Of a DNA stretch of 41,886 bases, positions 41,334 to 41,886 are shown one piece after another. The notes under the pieces are model-generated. The model did no database searches and was not told where the DNA came from. It saw nothing but the letters and a program-made list of their open reading frames with translations. This DNA is from Ruminococcus sp. (GTDB lineage Bacteria > Bacillota > Clostridia > Oscillospirales > Ruminococcaceae), in assembly GCA_017960805.1 (NCBI GenBank), contig JAGCYM010000055.1, positions 1 through 41,886 of the forward strand, read 5' to 3'. A program made the translations under genes and the position numbers. Position 1 is the stretch's first letter, and each line of letters opens with the position of its first letter.

Positions 41334-41702
41334 ATGGAGAATACGATAATTGGAGTTATAGGAGGCGCAGTAGGAATTGTCGGGCTATTGATGTTTATAA
41401 GAATGCTTGCTTTCAGACTTGGTGGAGAGCAGACGTTAGCTCAAGTAATATCATCGCGCCAGGACGGTAAGGGCAGGTATATCCACAGGGTGAAGTACTT
41501 GGTGAATGGAACTGAAGTATTTAGCGAGGATAGTGAAGCGTATATAAGACCACTGGAAAGTGGGACAGAGCTCCCTATGATATACAGTAAGAGTCAGCCT
41601 GAACAATGCAAATCACTACGTGTAGTGAATATATATATTATAGGTTGTGGAATATTAGCCATAATGGGGGGCACTTTCGTGATTCGATTTCTGATACTGT
41701 AG
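41334..41702 (+). CDS. Small membrane protein, DUF3592-like
   Basis: A 122-aa protein with an N-terminal helix (about 5-25), a short beta-rich middle domain (LAQVISSRQDGKGRYIHRVKYLVNG) and a C-terminal helix (about 97-120). The layout resembles DUF3592-type proteins with an extracytoplasmic or cytosolic beta domain between two helices. Function unknown. GTAGGTG stands ahead of the ATG. Confidence 0.65.
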   Translation: MENTIIGVIGGAVGIVGLLMFIRMLAFRLGGEQTLAQVISSRQDGKGRYIHRVKYLVNGTEVFSEDSEAYIRPLESGTELPMIYSKSQPEQCKSLRVVNIYIIGCGILAIMGGTFVIRFLIL

Positions 41703-41745
41703 CGATTTGCACAAAATCGCACTGGAAATAAATAGAATGTTTGGC

Positions 41746-41886
41746 TTGACAAAGTGAGATATGGGTGATATAATAATAAAGCTGACCCGCTAAGAGCGGT
41801 GACGCAACGGCATCTTGAAAATTGAACAATGCAAGAAAAGTAACGACCCTTGAGATTCTTTTGAGGAATTGAAAGAATGAACTCAA
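41746..41886 (+). promoter_or_regulatory. Promoter and leader of an rRNA operon that begins beyond the window
   Basis: Consensus TTGACA (41746-41751), 17-nt spacer, TATAAT (41769-41774). About 35 nt further on is CATCTTGAAAATTGAACAA, which resembles the boxA-type antitermination and processing leader seen before 16S genes of clostridia. No reading frame fits here. The 16S 5' end is expected within roughly 100 nt past 41886. Confidence 0.7.

Noticed and set aside
1-41886. CRISPR array or prophage
   Set aside because: No regularly spaced direct repeats of 24-40 bp and no capsid, terminase or tail genes were seen; only the degraded element at 1567-2921 is mobile-type.

Overview
The window looks like chromosomal DNA of an anaerobic, fibre-degrading Firmicute close to Ruminococcus flavefaciens. 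The evidence is three secreted plant-cell-wall enzymes carrying dockerin modules (CBM22-GH10-CBM22-dockerin-GH43-CBM6; GH43-ricin-type lectin-dockerin; PL1-CBM6-dockerin), a HydF hydrogenase maturase, clostridial-style promoters (TTGACA-N16-18-TATAAT) and strong AGGAGG ribosome binding sites. The organism is inferred from gene content only; no 16S sequence lies inside the window.

Layout. 1-1422: C-terminal part of an RTX-type calcium-binding repeat protein that starts outside the window. 1567-2921: a decayed mobile element, consisting of a sigma-70-like gene with two in-frame TGA codons, the tail of an upstream gene, and a 3' fragment of a tyrosine recombinase with a mutated catalytic motif. 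It lies directly beyond the 3' end of tRNA-Glu. 3088-3272: tRNA-Glu and tRNA-Met. 3506-9072 (minus): a signalling cluster made of a vWA-domain protein, a GNAT acetyltransferase, a PP2C phosphatase, a Ser/Thr kinase with a repeated C-terminal module, and a zinc-finger/Sel1-repeat protein. Its core resembles the vWA-PP2C-kinase 'TerY-P' triads. 9410-13240: bifunctional xylanase. 13241-13794: intergenic region with a candidate small RNA whose promoter shares a 28-bp upstream element with the xylanase promoter. 13795-14769: aldolase-type enzyme. 14838-17651: GH43 arabinanase-type enzyme (minus). 17907-18275: small zinc-ribbon membrane protein. 18316-20961: P-type Ca2+ ATPase (minus). 21091-23613: pectate lyase (minus). 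23978-29450: vWA lipoprotein, PP-loop ATPase (TtcA-like), lactate/malate dehydrogenase, hydF and a DUF2809-like membrane protein.

29673-41184 is an arginine biosynthesis cluster on the plus strand: argG (broken by one missing A), lipoprotein, guanine deaminase-like gene, argH, small membrane protein, zinc ribbon read in frame into argC, GNAT, argJ, argB, argD, LURP-one-like protein, argF. Together argJ, argB, argC, argD, argF, argG and argH cover glutamate to arginine, with ArgJ recycling the acetyl group; carbamoyl-phosphate synthase is not in the window. The window ends with a small membrane protein and the promoter and leader of what should be an rRNA operon starting just beyond base 41886.

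Points most worth a second look are the vWA/PP2C/kinase/Sel1 cluster, the shared promoter element plus candidate small RNA, the zinc-ribbon/ArgC open frame, the argG frameshift, the Arg specificity residue in the 'lactate' dehydrogenase, and the degraded element at tRNA-Glu.
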